Positions 1 to 6,096 of a stretch of 6,096 bases of DNA are shown here, in pieces. The notes under the pieces were generated by a model that saw only the letters and a program-made list of their open reading frames with translations, ran no database searches and was not told the origin of the DNA. This DNA comes from an uncultured Sulfitobacter sp. (GTDB taxonomy: Bacteria; Pseudomonadota; Alphaproteobacteria; Rhodobacterales; Rhodobacteraceae): positions 1-6,096 of the forward strand of contig CALAIJ010000034.1 in assembly GCA_937923365.1 (NCBI GenBank), written 5' to 3'. The first letter of the stretch is position 1. Every line of letters begins with the position of its first letter. The position numbers and the translations under genes were made by a program.

Positions 1-914
1 AACATCACATCATGCGCCACGTCCTGACCTTGTGCATCGCGGACGCGGATGCTGCCCACGTCCCGCCCGCGTGCGATCTTTACCGTATCCAGCGCTGACG
101 CCTGCCCTGCCCGCCATGTGATCGTCACACCCGCCTCTTGCACCTGGCCCGCCTCGGCCAGCCGTGTCAGCGGCCACGCCCGCGTGCCCACGCGCACCAC
201 GCGGACCAGAGGTTCAATCCCGTGCGGCGGGTTTTCACCGGCGTAAAGGAACGGCCGTTTCAACGTATCATAGCCACGGTACGGGTTGCGCCCGTAGTCG
301 CGGTTGAAGGCCGGCTCCGCCATCACCAGCCCCTGCGGATTGCGGGTCTTGAAATCCTCCCAGCTTTCCATCCAGCTGGGCAGCTGGCGCAATGTGGTGC
401 CCGTCATCGCGCCCACAATCGCGCGCCCTTCGGCCTGTTGCCACCAGCTTTGAGTCTGCGCGTCGTACATCACCATGTCAGAGCGGCGCAGCTTGCCCGT
501 CACACCAAAACGCAGCACCTGCCCTTTGACCCGCCTGTCAAAGGTGATGCCCGAATTGCACAAAGGACAGAATGTCACCGCCACAGGCACGCCGCCCACA
601 GTGTCGTTCACAATTTCATGCCATGTGAGGTACCGGATGGGATAGGCGCGCGGTTCAGCCCCTTCGACCTCAAGCGTGATGACAGGTTCGCGCCCACCAA
701 TGCGGCGCTCGGATGTTGCGCGTTTGAACTGGGGCGCATCAAGTGCAGGAATGCCGTCTTTTGCGGGACCGCCCGAAAGGATCTCCGTCCAACTCTCCAC
801 GGATGTCTTGGAGAAATCCGTCTGCGGCCATTCATGCTTCCAGAAATTCGGGTCAGCCTGCGCAGGTAAAGCGGCAAGGCACAGGGCAAAGGCGGCAAGG
901 AAAAGCTGTTTCAT
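1..914 (-). CDS. Exported DUF3179-family protein, C-terminus cut by window edge
   Basis: Reading the minus strand from the ATG at 914-912 gives 304 codons with no stop before the left edge, so the gene is partial. Residues 1-20 form a Sec signal peptide (MK, hydrophobic stretch, AQA before Asp21), placing the protein in the periplasm or outside the cell. The body carries hallmarks I associate with DUF3179 (PF11376): YPIRYLTWHEIVNDTVGG at about 91-108, directly followed by the Cys motif CPLCNSG at 116-122 and ITFDR at 123-127. The family has no established biochemical function; the CPLC pair could bind metal or be redox-active, which is inference. The start is constrained: an in-frame TAG lies at 923-921, leaving only this ATG or a TTG two codons upstream (920-918), and no good Shine-Dalgarno is seen. 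It lies 99 bp after the cyclophilin gene, behind a hairpin, so it may have its own promoter. Family call is confident, function unknown. Confidence 0.9.
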   Translation of the reverse strand, partial: MKQLFLAAFALCLAALPAQADPNFWKHEWPQTDFSKTSVESWTEILSGGPAKDGIPALDAPQFKRATSERRIGGREPVITLEVEGAEPRAYPIRYLTWHEIVNDTVGGVPVAVTFCPLCNSGITFDRRVKGQVLRFGVTGKLRRSDMVMYDAQTQSWWQQAEGRAIVGAMTGTTLRQLPSWMESWEDFKTRNPQGLVMAEPAFNRDYGRNPYRGYDTLKRPFLYAGENPPHGIEPLVRVVRVGTRAWPLTRLAEAGQVQEAGVTITWRAGQASALDTVKIARGRDVGSIRVRDAQGQDVAHDVM

Positions 915-920
915 GCCCAA

Positions 921-952
921 CTATGGCCCGGACCGCGGGCATCGGTCCATAG
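921..952. promoter_or_regulatory. Dyad just upstream of the DUF3179 start
   Basis: CTATGG at 921-926 is the exact inverse of CCATAG at 947-952, and nested inside is a second inverted pair, GGACCG (930-935) with CGGTCC (943-948). The structure ends 6 bp before the DUF3179 ATG, where a ribosome-binding site would normally sit and none is obvious. It could be an operator or an RNA fold in the leader. No regulator is recognised, and short GC-rich dyads also arise by chance. Confidence 0.35.
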
Positions 953-984
953 GACGCACGAGGATTTGATCTGCTGTCAGCAAT

Positions 985-1005
985 GGGCGGGCTGGGGGCC
1001 CGCCC
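985..1005 (-). terminator. GC-rich hairpin after the cyclophilin pair
   Basis: GGGCGGGC (985-992) and GCCCGCCC (998-1005) form a perfect 8-bp stem with a 5-nt loop, starting 8 nt beyond the stop codon of the minus-strand cyclophilin gene at 1014. Reading in the minus direction, no T-run follows the stem, so it is not a canonical intrinsic terminator. It may act as a weak or Rho-assisted terminator, or as a 3'-end stabiliser allowing some read-through into the DUF3179 gene. Confidence 0.5.
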
Positions 1006-1013
1006 CGAGATTG

Positions 1014-1565
1014 CTATTCTGTCACGCTGACCTTTTGCATGACGTCCGGTGTGCCATCGATCTGGCCCGACCGAGGATCGCCGCGCTTGATCTGGTCGAT
1101 CACGTCCTGCCCGTCCGTGACGCGCCCAACAACGGTATATTGACCGTTCAGGTGCGGTGCCGGCTGGAACATGATGAAAAACTGGCTGTTGGCGGAATCG
1201 AGCGACCGTTTGCGCCCCATGCCCACCACACCTTTTTCATAGGCGATGTCAGAGAACTCAGCCGGCAGGTCAGGCTGGCCGCTGTCGCCCATCCCGGCAG
1301 AGGCAAGATCGCCACCGATTTTGCCGAACTGCACGTCGCCGGTTTGCGCCATGAAGCCTTCGATCACGCGGTGGAACACCACGCCATCATAGGCACCCGA
1401 AGCCGCAAGCTCGGTGATGCGGGCGACATGTTGCGGGGCCACGTCTTCGAAGAGATCTATGGTGACGGTGCCATTGGCCTCGCCCGCCACTTCGATCTTG
1501 AGGCCCGTGGCCCCTGCCGCACCTGCGACAAGGGACAGAACCGCTGCGACAAATGCCTTACGCAT
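1014..1565 (-). CDS. Secreted cyclophilin-type peptidyl-prolyl cis-trans isomerase
   Basis: This 183-residue protein catalyses cis-trans isomerisation of X-Pro bonds, probably in the periplasm. Residues 1-19 look like a Sec signal peptide (MRK, a run of Ala/Val/Leu, AGA before Thr20). The cyclophilin domain follows: catalytic FHR at 64-66 and FMAQ at 71-74 in the block FHRVIEGFMAQTGD, SQFF at 127-130 and LNGQYTVVG at 139-147. The residue equivalent to the cyclosporin-contact Trp of human CypA appears to be Leu139, as in many bacterial cyclophilins. Its ATG overlaps the last 8 nt of the upstream cyclophilin gene (ATGCGTAA) and only a poor ribosome-binding site precedes it, so translational coupling is likely. 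The two proteins are tandem paralogues. Family assignment is very sure; export is inferred from the N-terminus; the natural substrate is unknown. Confidence 0.95.
   Translation of the reverse strand: MRKAFVAAVLSLVAGAAGATGLKIEVAGEANGTVTIDLFEDVAPQHVARITELAASGAYDGVVFHRVIEGFMAQTGDVQFGKIGGDLASAGMGDSGQPDLPAEFSDIAYEKGVVGMGRKRSLDSANSQFFIMFQPAPHLNGQYTVVGRVTDGQDVIDQIKRGDPRSGQIDGTPDVMQKVSVTE
1348..1383. repeat. 36-bp repeat, copy 1 (cyclophilin catalytic block)
   Basis: These 36 bp match 1889-1924 at 35 of 36 positions; the one difference is C versus T at a third codon position. Both encode VVFHRVIEGFMA in the cyclophilin catalytic block. The repeat reflects paralogy, with unusually high nucleotide identity compared with the surrounding gene sequence. 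Confidence 0.8.
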
Positions 1566-2064
1566 CCGCAGCCACTTTCATTGAGATCATGCAATCGGGA
1601 TCCGCAGGTGGCTCGCCCCGTGTGATCGCATCCACATGCTCCATGCCGGATGTGACCTGACCGTAGACCGTGTACTGGCCGTTCAGGAAATCGTTGTCGC
1701 TGAAGTTGATAAAGAACTGGCTGTTGGCCGAGTTCGGGTTCGCAGAGCGCGCCGCCCCGATCGAGCCGCGTGCGTGTGGCAGTTTGGAGAACTCCGCCTC
1801 CACGTCCGGCATGTCGGAACTGCCCGTGCCCGCGCGGCTCAGGCTGAAATCGCCCGACGTGCAGCCGTGTTGCACATCCCCCGTCTGTGCCATGAAGCCT
1901 TCGATTACGCGGTGGAACACCACGTTGTCGTAGGCGCCTGCGCGCACAAGCTCTTTCATGCGTGCCACGTGCTTGGGCGCCACATCAGGCAGCAATTCGA
2001 TGGTGACGGTGCCGCCTTTCAGCTCCATCAGGACTGTGTTTTCGGGATCTTTGATTTCGGCCAT
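1558..2064 (-). CDS. Cytoplasmic cyclophilin-type peptidyl-prolyl cis-trans isomerase
   Basis: This 168-residue protein lacks a signal peptide (it begins MAEIKDPENT), so it should act as a prolyl isomerase in the cytoplasm, assisting folding. Cyclophilin motifs are complete: FHR at 50-52, GFMAQTGD at 56-63, SQFF at 115-118 and LNGQYTVYG at 127-135. Length fits the small single-domain bacterial cyclophilins (PpiB-like). Start choice is firm: AGGAG at 2075-2071 lies about 6 nt before the ATG at 2064-2062. It is the first gene of a minus-strand pair, its stop codon overlapping the start of the secreted paralogue; the two share close to identical catalytic blocks, indicating tandem duplication followed by gain or loss of a signal peptide. 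It diverges from pgk across a 152-bp region with TAGGGG dyads. I leave the symbol empty because ppiA/ppiB naming cannot be settled here. Confidence 0.95.
   Translation of the reverse strand: MAEIKDPENTVLMELKGGTVTIELLPDVAPKHVARMKELVRAGAYDNVVFHRVIEGFMAQTGDVQHGCTSGDFSLSRAGTGSSDMPDVEAEFSKLPHARGSIGAARSANPNSANSQFFINFSDNDFLNGQYTVYGQVTSGMEHVDAITRGEPPADPDCMISMKVAADA
1889..1924. repeat. 36-bp repeat, copy 2 (cyclophilin catalytic block)
   Basis: Partner of 1348-1383, 541 bp away in direct orientation and matching at 35 of 36 positions. Because both copies occupy equivalent codons of paralogous genes, recombination between them would leave a single in-frame chimeric cyclophilin. Confidence 0.8.
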
Positions 2065-2090
2065 CTGAGGCTCCTACGCTTTTGGTTTGT

Positions 2091-2117
2091 CCCCTAGTTA
2101 GGGGTCTGAACCCCTAA
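2091..2117. promoter_or_regulatory. TAGGGG dyads in the cyclophilin/pgk divergent region
   Basis: Three half-sites are packed into 27 bp: CCCCTA (2091-2096), TAGGGG (2099-2104) and CCCCTA (2111-2116). The first two form a 14-bp dyad with a 2-bp centre; the second and third form TTAGGGG-N6-CCCCTAA (2098-2104/2111-2117). On the minus strand a TTGGCA (2123-2118) is followed, after exactly 17 bp that hold the second dyad, by TAACTA, which is a poor -10 match. The genes diverge, so a terminator is not needed here. An operator for the cyclophilin promoter, or a leader hairpin in that transcript, is the likely reading; the binding protein is unknown. Confidence 0.45.
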
Positions 2118-2216
2118 TGCCAAGCAGGTGCATTGACGTCGAGGGGCAAAACGGCAAAACACTGCCTTTGAAGACACTGCACGACCCAACGATGACGCCC
2201 CAAGAGAGGACTGCCC

Positions 2217-3413
<1,197 letters not shown>

Positions 3414-3424
3414 GCAGTACACCA

Positions 3425-3446
3425 AAGGTGGGGTATCCCCCACCTT
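3425..3446 (+). terminator. Hairpin terminator after pgk
   Basis: AAGGTGGGG (3425-3433) and CCCCACCTT (3438-3446) form a perfect 9-bp stem with a 4-nt loop, 11 nt after the pgk stop. The downstream tract (GCCTTTCC) is only moderately T-rich. Position and stem quality support an intrinsic terminator separating pgk from the next gene. Confidence 0.75.
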
Positions 3447-3494
3447 GCCTTTCCGCCCGAGGCCCGTAGGCTAAAGAAAAAGGAAAGGAATATC

Positions 3495-5096
3495 ATGTCC
3501 CTATTCAAGAAATTCGCCTGCGCGACAGCATTAAGCGCAGCCATGACAATGCCGACACTGGCCGAGACAGACCCCCAGCCCGGATTGCAGGAATTCTTCT
3601 CCGTCAACCGCATCGGCACATTTCTGGCCAATACCGCGATTGCCGCCCTGCGCACGCAGATGGAGTTGGAGTATGAATACCTCTCCACCGACCTGATGCG
3701 CGGGTCGGTCTCCATTTCCGGGGTCAAGGTGCGGCCCTTGCTGCCTTACGATCAAGCGCGGCAGTGCCTGATTACGGTGGACCGTGCGGTAATCAACACC
3801 GATGTGGCCAAACCTTTCGAGGTTGCCTCCGAGATGAACGTCAACCTGATCGGGGCCAAGGCCAATACCGCCTGCCTGCCCCGCGAAGCGGCGATGGGCC
3901 TGCGCGCCGCAGGCATCCGCGAGATTGATCTGGACCAGTTCAAAATCCGCGCCGCCTATATCTATGCCACGGGCGAAACCTCGACCGACGTCACTTTGGC
4001 GATGAACAACTTTGCCTCGCTGGATTTCTCGGCCAGCGGGATGATCCTGCCCCGCATGGGCAGCTTTGGCCCGTCAGAGCCTGCGTTCCGCGTGATGCGC
4101 GCTGTGGTCAGCCTGAAGGATCAGGGCGGCTGGAACACGGTGTCCGCCATTCTGCCCCCAAATTTCCGCGATCCCGCGACGATCAAGGACATCGGCACCG
4201 AAGCCGTCACCCAGTTTCTCAGTGACAACGGGTTGCGCGCTGTGACCGCAATCGAGCGGAACTTTGTCACGCAGCTTATGGACCGCGTCGAGGATTTTGT
4301 CAGCGATCCCGGTGAGATCACGATCGAGGCCAATCTGCCCGCCACCGGCATCGTGATCGAGCCGGAGATTTACGACAAGGAGCCACAGGCGTTGGTTTCT
4401 GCCCTCGCACTTGAGGCGCGGGCCACACCGCTGGCGCGCACCCGCATCCTCAGCTCGGGCGATCTGGCCGCCCTTGCGGATCCTGCAAGCCTCAGCCCCG
4501 AACGCTTGCTGGAACTGGGCCGTGCGCTTCTGGACGGCACAGGCGTGCCCCAGACCCCTGCCCTTGTCCCCGGTTTGATGGAAAGCCTTGTGGACAATCC
4601 CGACACCGAAGCCGAAGCCTCCGCGCTGACCGCGCGCGCCTTGCAGGCCCGTGACCCGCAACTGGCCTATGTCTATGCCCTGAACGCGGCAGAGGGCGGG
4701 ATCAGCACGGCCGTGTCCTTGATGGACCGCCTTGAGAACCAGATGACCACAACGCAGGTTCTCAGCGCGCAACAGGATAACCTGATCGACGAAGGCGACG
4801 CGCTGGACGCGGTTGGGGACAGCGACGACCCACGCAACCTGCGCCGCTTGGCTCTGGCCCATTTCACAGGGGCAGACGCGCCACGATCCTACGCCCGCGC
4901 CTACTATTATGCCTTGCTGGCGGAAGCCGCGGGCGACATTGGGGCCACCGCACTGAAGGAAGAAGTCGAAGGGCGCTTTGAAGCGCGCGGCGATGAGGTG
5001 GCCAAAGCATGGGCCGGTGTCAGCGACCAGTTGCAAGCGCAAGCTCTGGAAGACTGGATCAGTGGCGGTCTTGCGGACCGCTACCAGACCCGATGA
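3495..5096 (+). CDS. Exported protein of unknown function with C-terminal Sel1/TPR-like repeats
   Basis: I do not recognise this 533-residue protein as a named family. Residues 1-23 form a signal peptide (KK, hydrophobic stretch, TLA before Glu24), so it is probably periplasmic. Roughly 60-290 alternates short beta-like stretches with polar turns (for example SVSISGVKVR at 71-80 and EITIEANLPATGIVIEP at 274-290), loosely reminiscent of AsmA-type beta regions, which is unproven. From about 300 on it is helical and Ala/Leu-rich; LLELGRALLDGTGVP (338-352) and LRRLALAHFTGADAPRSYAR (449-468) followed by AYYYALLAEAAGD resemble Sel1-like repeats, suggesting a protein-interaction scaffold. The mature part has just two cysteines, 91 and 127, which could pair. 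AAGGA (3485-3489) lies 5 nt before the ATG. It sits between two hairpins, suggesting a monocistronic unit; a promoter in the 48 bp after the pgk hairpin is not clear. It is probably a conserved Rhodobacteraceae hypothetical protein. Confidence 0.9.
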   Translation: MSLFKKFACATALSAAMTMPTLAETDPQPGLQEFFSVNRIGTFLANTAIAALRTQMELEYEYLSTDLMRGSVSISGVKVRPLLPYDQARQCLITVDRAVINTDVAKPFEVASEMNVNLIGAKANTACLPREAAMGLRAAGIREIDLDQFKIRAAYIYATGETSTDVTLAMNNFASLDFSASGMILPRMGSFGPSEPAFRVMRAVVSLKDQGGWNTVSAILPPNFRDPATIKDIGTEAVTQFLSDNGLRAVTAIERNFVTQLMDRVEDFVSDPGEITIEANLPATGIVIEPEIYDKEPQALVSALALEARATPLARTRILSSGDLAALADPASLSPERLLELGRALLDGTGVPQTPALVPGLMESLVDNPDTEAEASALTARALQARDPQLAYVYALNAAEGGISTAVSLMDRLENQMTTTQVLSAQQDNLIDEGDALDAVGDSDDPRNLRRLALAHFTGADAPRSYARAYYYALLAEAAGDIGATALKEEVEGRFEARGDEVAKAWAGVSDQLQAQALEDWISGGLADRYQTR

Positions 5097-5102
5097 TCCA
5101 AA

Positions 5103-5132
5103 GCGCACCCGGTGACAGGCCGCCGGGTGCGC
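5103..5132 (+). terminator. Hairpin terminator after the 533-residue exported protein gene
   Basis: GCGCACCCGG (5103-5112) and CCGGGTGCGC (5123-5132) form a perfect 10-bp stem with a 10-nt loop, 6 nt after the TGA. Only GTT follows, not a full T-run. The stem is strong and the position right for a 3' end, so a terminator is likely though not canonical. Confidence 0.7.
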
Positions 5133-5190
5133 GTTCAAGGCAAAATTGCCACCCCAGACAGCATAAAACCTGCCCCATCCGCCTTTAGGG

Positions 5191-5221
5191 GATTCACAGG
5201 GCGAATCACCTGTGGCATAGT
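5191..5221 (+). promoter_or_regulatory. Probable ftsB promoter with two GANTC sites and a dyad
   Basis: TTCACA (5193-5198, 5 of 6 matches to a sigma70 -35) and CATAGT (5216-5221, 4 of 6 to a -10) are separated by 17 bp, predicting a start near 5228 and a leader of about 33 nt. Two GANTC sites, GATTC (5191-5195) and GAATC (5203-5207), overlap the -35 and the spacer; this is the target of the alphaproteobacterial CcrM methylase and the recognition context of the GcrA activator. A dyad CACAGG-N8-CCTGTG (5195-5200/5209-5214) fills the spacer. Cell-cycle control of this septum gene is therefore plausible, but inferred. Confidence 0.55.
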
Positions 5222-5260
5222 CAGCTTACGCCCATAAAGAGGCGATTTGAGGCAGACCAG

Positions 5261-5560
5261 ATGAACCGCTCCGCACGTCCAGCATTCGGCACATTGTTGT
5301 TTTTCGCGATCGCGTTCGCGCTGAGCCTCTATTTCACTTTTGCCGCTGTGCAGGGTGACTTTGGCCTGTTCCGCCGCGCAGAGATTGTCGCCGAAAGTCA
5401 GGACTTGAGGGTGCAACTGGCCGCCGTTCGCGCCGAAGTGGCGCAGATGGAAAACCTCACCAAACGCCTGTCAGACGACTATCTGGACCTTGATTTGCTG
5501 GACGAGCGCGCCCGCGACGTATTGGGCATGGTCCGCGCCGACGAGATCGTGATCCGCTAA
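5261..5560 (+). CDS. ftsB: FtsB/DivIC-family septum formation initiator
   Basis: This 99-residue single-pass inner-membrane protein matches the FtsB/DivIC architecture: short basic cytoplasmic tail (1-9), transmembrane helix at about 10-30, GDFGL at 32-36, a heptad-like coiled coil at about 40-70 (AEIVAESQDLRVQLAAVRAE onward), and a conserved end, LDLLDERARDVLGMVRADEI, at 77-96. In characterised bacteria FtsB joins FtsL and FtsQ in the divisome and links septal peptidoglycan synthesis to the Z-ring. Length is normal for the family. GAGG at 5249-5252 lies 8 nt before the ATG. It sits upstream of pdhA, a placement I recall for alphaproteobacterial FtsB-like genes (often with eno on the other side), but eno is not adjacent here. 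Family assignment is strong; the symbol is by architecture and context, since sequence identity in this family is low. Confidence 0.85.
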   Translation: MNRSARPAFGTLLFFAIAFALSLYFTFAAVQGDFGLFRRAEIVAESQDLRVQLAAVRAEVAQMENLTKRLSDDYLDLDLLDERARDVLGMVRADEIVIR

Positions 5561-5620
5561 CGCTTTCCCTTTCGTTTTTTGATGCCTTGGCATCGCGCAT
5601 TTGCACACTAGCTCTCCTTT

Positions 5621-5651
5621 AAGGGCAGCAGTTGCATTTGCCCCTACCCTT
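5621..5651 (+). other. Weak stem-loop between ftsB and pdhA
   Basis: AAGGG (5621-5625) can pair with CCCTT (5647-5651), and GGGCA (5623-5627) alternatively with TGCCC (5639-5643). Either fold is short, and the sequence after it (TGCGAC) has no T-run. It may contribute to ending ftsB transcripts or be chance; no better terminator is visible after ftsB, so some read-through into pdhA is possible. Confidence 0.25.
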
Positions 5652-5674
5652 TGCGACAACAGTGCCGTATAGTG

Positions 5675-5692
5675 TAGTTTACCATTAAACTA
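5675..5692. promoter_or_regulatory. AT-rich perfect dyad in the pdhA upstream region
   Basis: TAGTTTA (5675-5681) and TAAACTA (5686-5692) form a perfect 7-bp inverted repeat around CCAT, in an AT-rich patch that contrasts with the GC-rich surroundings. It is flanked by -10-like hexamers TATAGT (5668-5673) and, overlapping its end, TATATT (5691-5696). Neither has a convincing -35 at normal spacing. Placement 28 bp before the pdhA start codon fits an operator, possibly for a regulator sensing pyruvate or carbon status; the regulator cannot be named from sequence. Confidence 0.5.
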
Positions 5693-5707
5693 TATTTCCC
5701 GCCGTTG

Positions 5708-5713
5708 AAGGAG
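5708..5713 (+). promoter_or_regulatory. Ribosome-binding site that decides the pdhA start
   Basis: AAGGAG at 5708-5713 abuts an in-frame ATG at 5714-5716 with no spacing, while the second in-frame ATG at 5720-5722 has a 6-nt gap. The spacing favours 5720 as the true start, shortening the protein by two residues relative to the longest reading. Confidence 0.8.
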
Positions 5714-5719
5714 ATGCCC

Positions 5720-6096
5720 ATGGCTGCCAAGAAAGCGACGCCCAAAGCTGACACAAGCAATGTGTCCGCGGATGAACTCAAAGCGTATTACCGCGATATG
5801 CTGCTGATAAGGCGGTTCGAGGAAAAGGCGGGTCAGCTTTATGGCATGGGTCTGATCGGTGGTTTCTGCCACCTCTATATCGGGCAGGAAGCGGTTGTTG
5901 TGGGTCTTGAGGCCGCCGCCGAGGAAGGCGACAAGCGCATCACCAGTTACCGCGACCACGGCCATATGCTGGCCTGTGGGATGGACCCGAATGGTGTCAT
6001 GGCTGAGCTGACCGGCCGTGAGGGTGGCTATTCCAAAGGCAAAGGCGGGAGCATGCACATGTTCTCCAAGGAAAAGCACTTTTATGGGGGCCACGG
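5720..6096 (+). CDS. pdhA: Pyruvate dehydrogenase E1 component, alpha subunit (5' part)
   Basis: The visible 125 complete codons (plus two bases) encode the N-terminal third of a thiamine-diphosphate-dependent E1 alpha chain, which with E1 beta decarboxylates pyruvate and transfers the acetyl group to the lipoyl arm of E2, feeding acetyl-CoA to the TCA cycle. After a Lys/Ala-rich tail (1-16) come characteristic blocks: YRDMLLIRRFEEK at 24-36, GGFCHLYIGQEA at 47-58, TSYRDHGHMLA at 75-85, the ELTGREGG block at 96-103, and KGKGGSMHMF at 106-115 followed by FYGGH at 121-125. They align with the E1 alpha sequence around human PDHA1 GFCHL, YRAHG and KGKGGSMHM. The GDG/N metal-diphosphate motif would lie beyond the edge. 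Closely related branched-chain or acetoin E1 alpha chains are possible, but the motifs and the ftsB neighbour favour pyruvate. pdhB is expected downstream. Translation starts at 5720, set by the AAGGAG spacing. Confidence 0.95.
   Translation, partial: MAAKKATPKADTSNVSADELKAYYRDMLLIRRFEEKAGQLYGMGLIGGFCHLYIGQEAVVVGLEAAAEEGDKRITSYRDHGHMLACGMDPNGVMAELTGREGGYSKGKGGSMHMFSKEKHFYGGH

Noticed and set aside
138..869. 243-codon open frame on the plus strand
   Set aside because: It is antisense to the DUF3179 gene, whose minus-strand reading gives a signal peptide and family motifs. The plus-strand product is Arg/His-rich with no domain signature.
966..1625. 219-codon open frame on the plus strand, and the similar 1636-2097 frame
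   Set aside because: Both are antisense to the cyclophilin genes, which carry complete catalytic motifs; the plus-strand frames resemble each other only because the cyclophilins are paralogues.
2133..2161. TTGACG-N17-AAAACA as the pgk promoter
   Set aside because: The -35 is good but the -10 matches poorly, so it is mentioned in the pgk entry without being called as a promoter.
4074..5138. 354-codon open frame on the minus strand
   Set aside because: It is antisense to the C-terminal two thirds of the 533-residue gene. That gene has a signal peptide, a ribosome-binding site and a following hairpin. The antisense product shows no recognisable motif and is a typical high-GC shadow frame.
5575..5594. 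T-run (5575-5579) and small hairpin GATGCC-TT-GGCATC as an ftsB terminator
   Set aside because: The T-run precedes the hairpin on the plus strand instead of following it, and on the minus strand it becomes an A-run, so it fits an intrinsic terminator in neither direction.
5619..5688. CtrA binding site (TTAA-N7-TTAA) before pdhA
   Set aside because: TTAA occurs at 5619-5622 and 5685-5688, but no pair has the 7-bp spacing required.

Overview
The window looks like chromosomal core sequence from a GC-rich alphaproteobacterium, most likely a marine Rhodobacteraceae (Roseobacter group). This inference rests on the style of the phosphoglycerate kinase C-terminus (STAGGA followed by LEWMEGK), an alphaproteobacterial FtsB-like protein placed directly before pyruvate dehydrogenase E1 alpha, and the pgk/tandem-cyclophilin neighbourhood. 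There are no transposases, integrases, tRNAs, rRNAs, CRISPR repeats or compositional breaks, so there is no sign of an accessory island.

Layout. On the minus strand, from about 2064 down to the left edge, are a cytoplasmic cyclophilin-type peptidyl-prolyl isomerase (1558-2064), a secreted cyclophilin paralogue overlapping it by 8 nt (1014-1565), a GC-rich hairpin, and an exported DUF3179 protein (1-914, C-terminus cut by the window). The DUF3179 gene is open to the left edge. A 152-bp divergent region (2065-2216) holds three TAGGGG/CCCCTA half-sites arranged as two dyads. On the plus strand follow pgk (2217-3413) with a strong hairpin terminator, a 533-residue exported protein of unknown function with Sel1/TPR-like helical repeats at its C-terminus (3495-5096) and its own hairpin, then a 164-bp region containing a good sigma70-like promoter, an FtsB-family septum protein (5261-5560), a 159-bp intergenic region with an AT-rich perfect dyad, and the 5' part of pdhA (from 5720, running off the right edge).

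How the genes relate. pgk and pdhA belong to central carbon metabolism (lower glycolysis/Entner-Doudoroff or gluconeogenesis, and pyruvate to acetyl-CoA). The two cyclophilins form a translationally coupled pair that would serve cytoplasm and periplasm from one transcript. FtsB belongs to the divisome. The 533-residue and DUF3179 proteins are exported and unassigned. Every plus-strand gene has a recognisable intergenic region in front of it, so these are probably separately controlled rather than one operon.

I found no convincing new multi-gene system. The most interesting signals are regulatory: two GANTC (CcrM-type) sites 12 bp apart inside the probable ftsB promoter, although only about four GANTC sites were found by eye in the whole window; the TAGGGG dyads in the pgk/cyclophilin divergent region; and the AT-rich dyad before pdhA. 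The 533-residue protein is the best candidate for uncharacterised protein biology.
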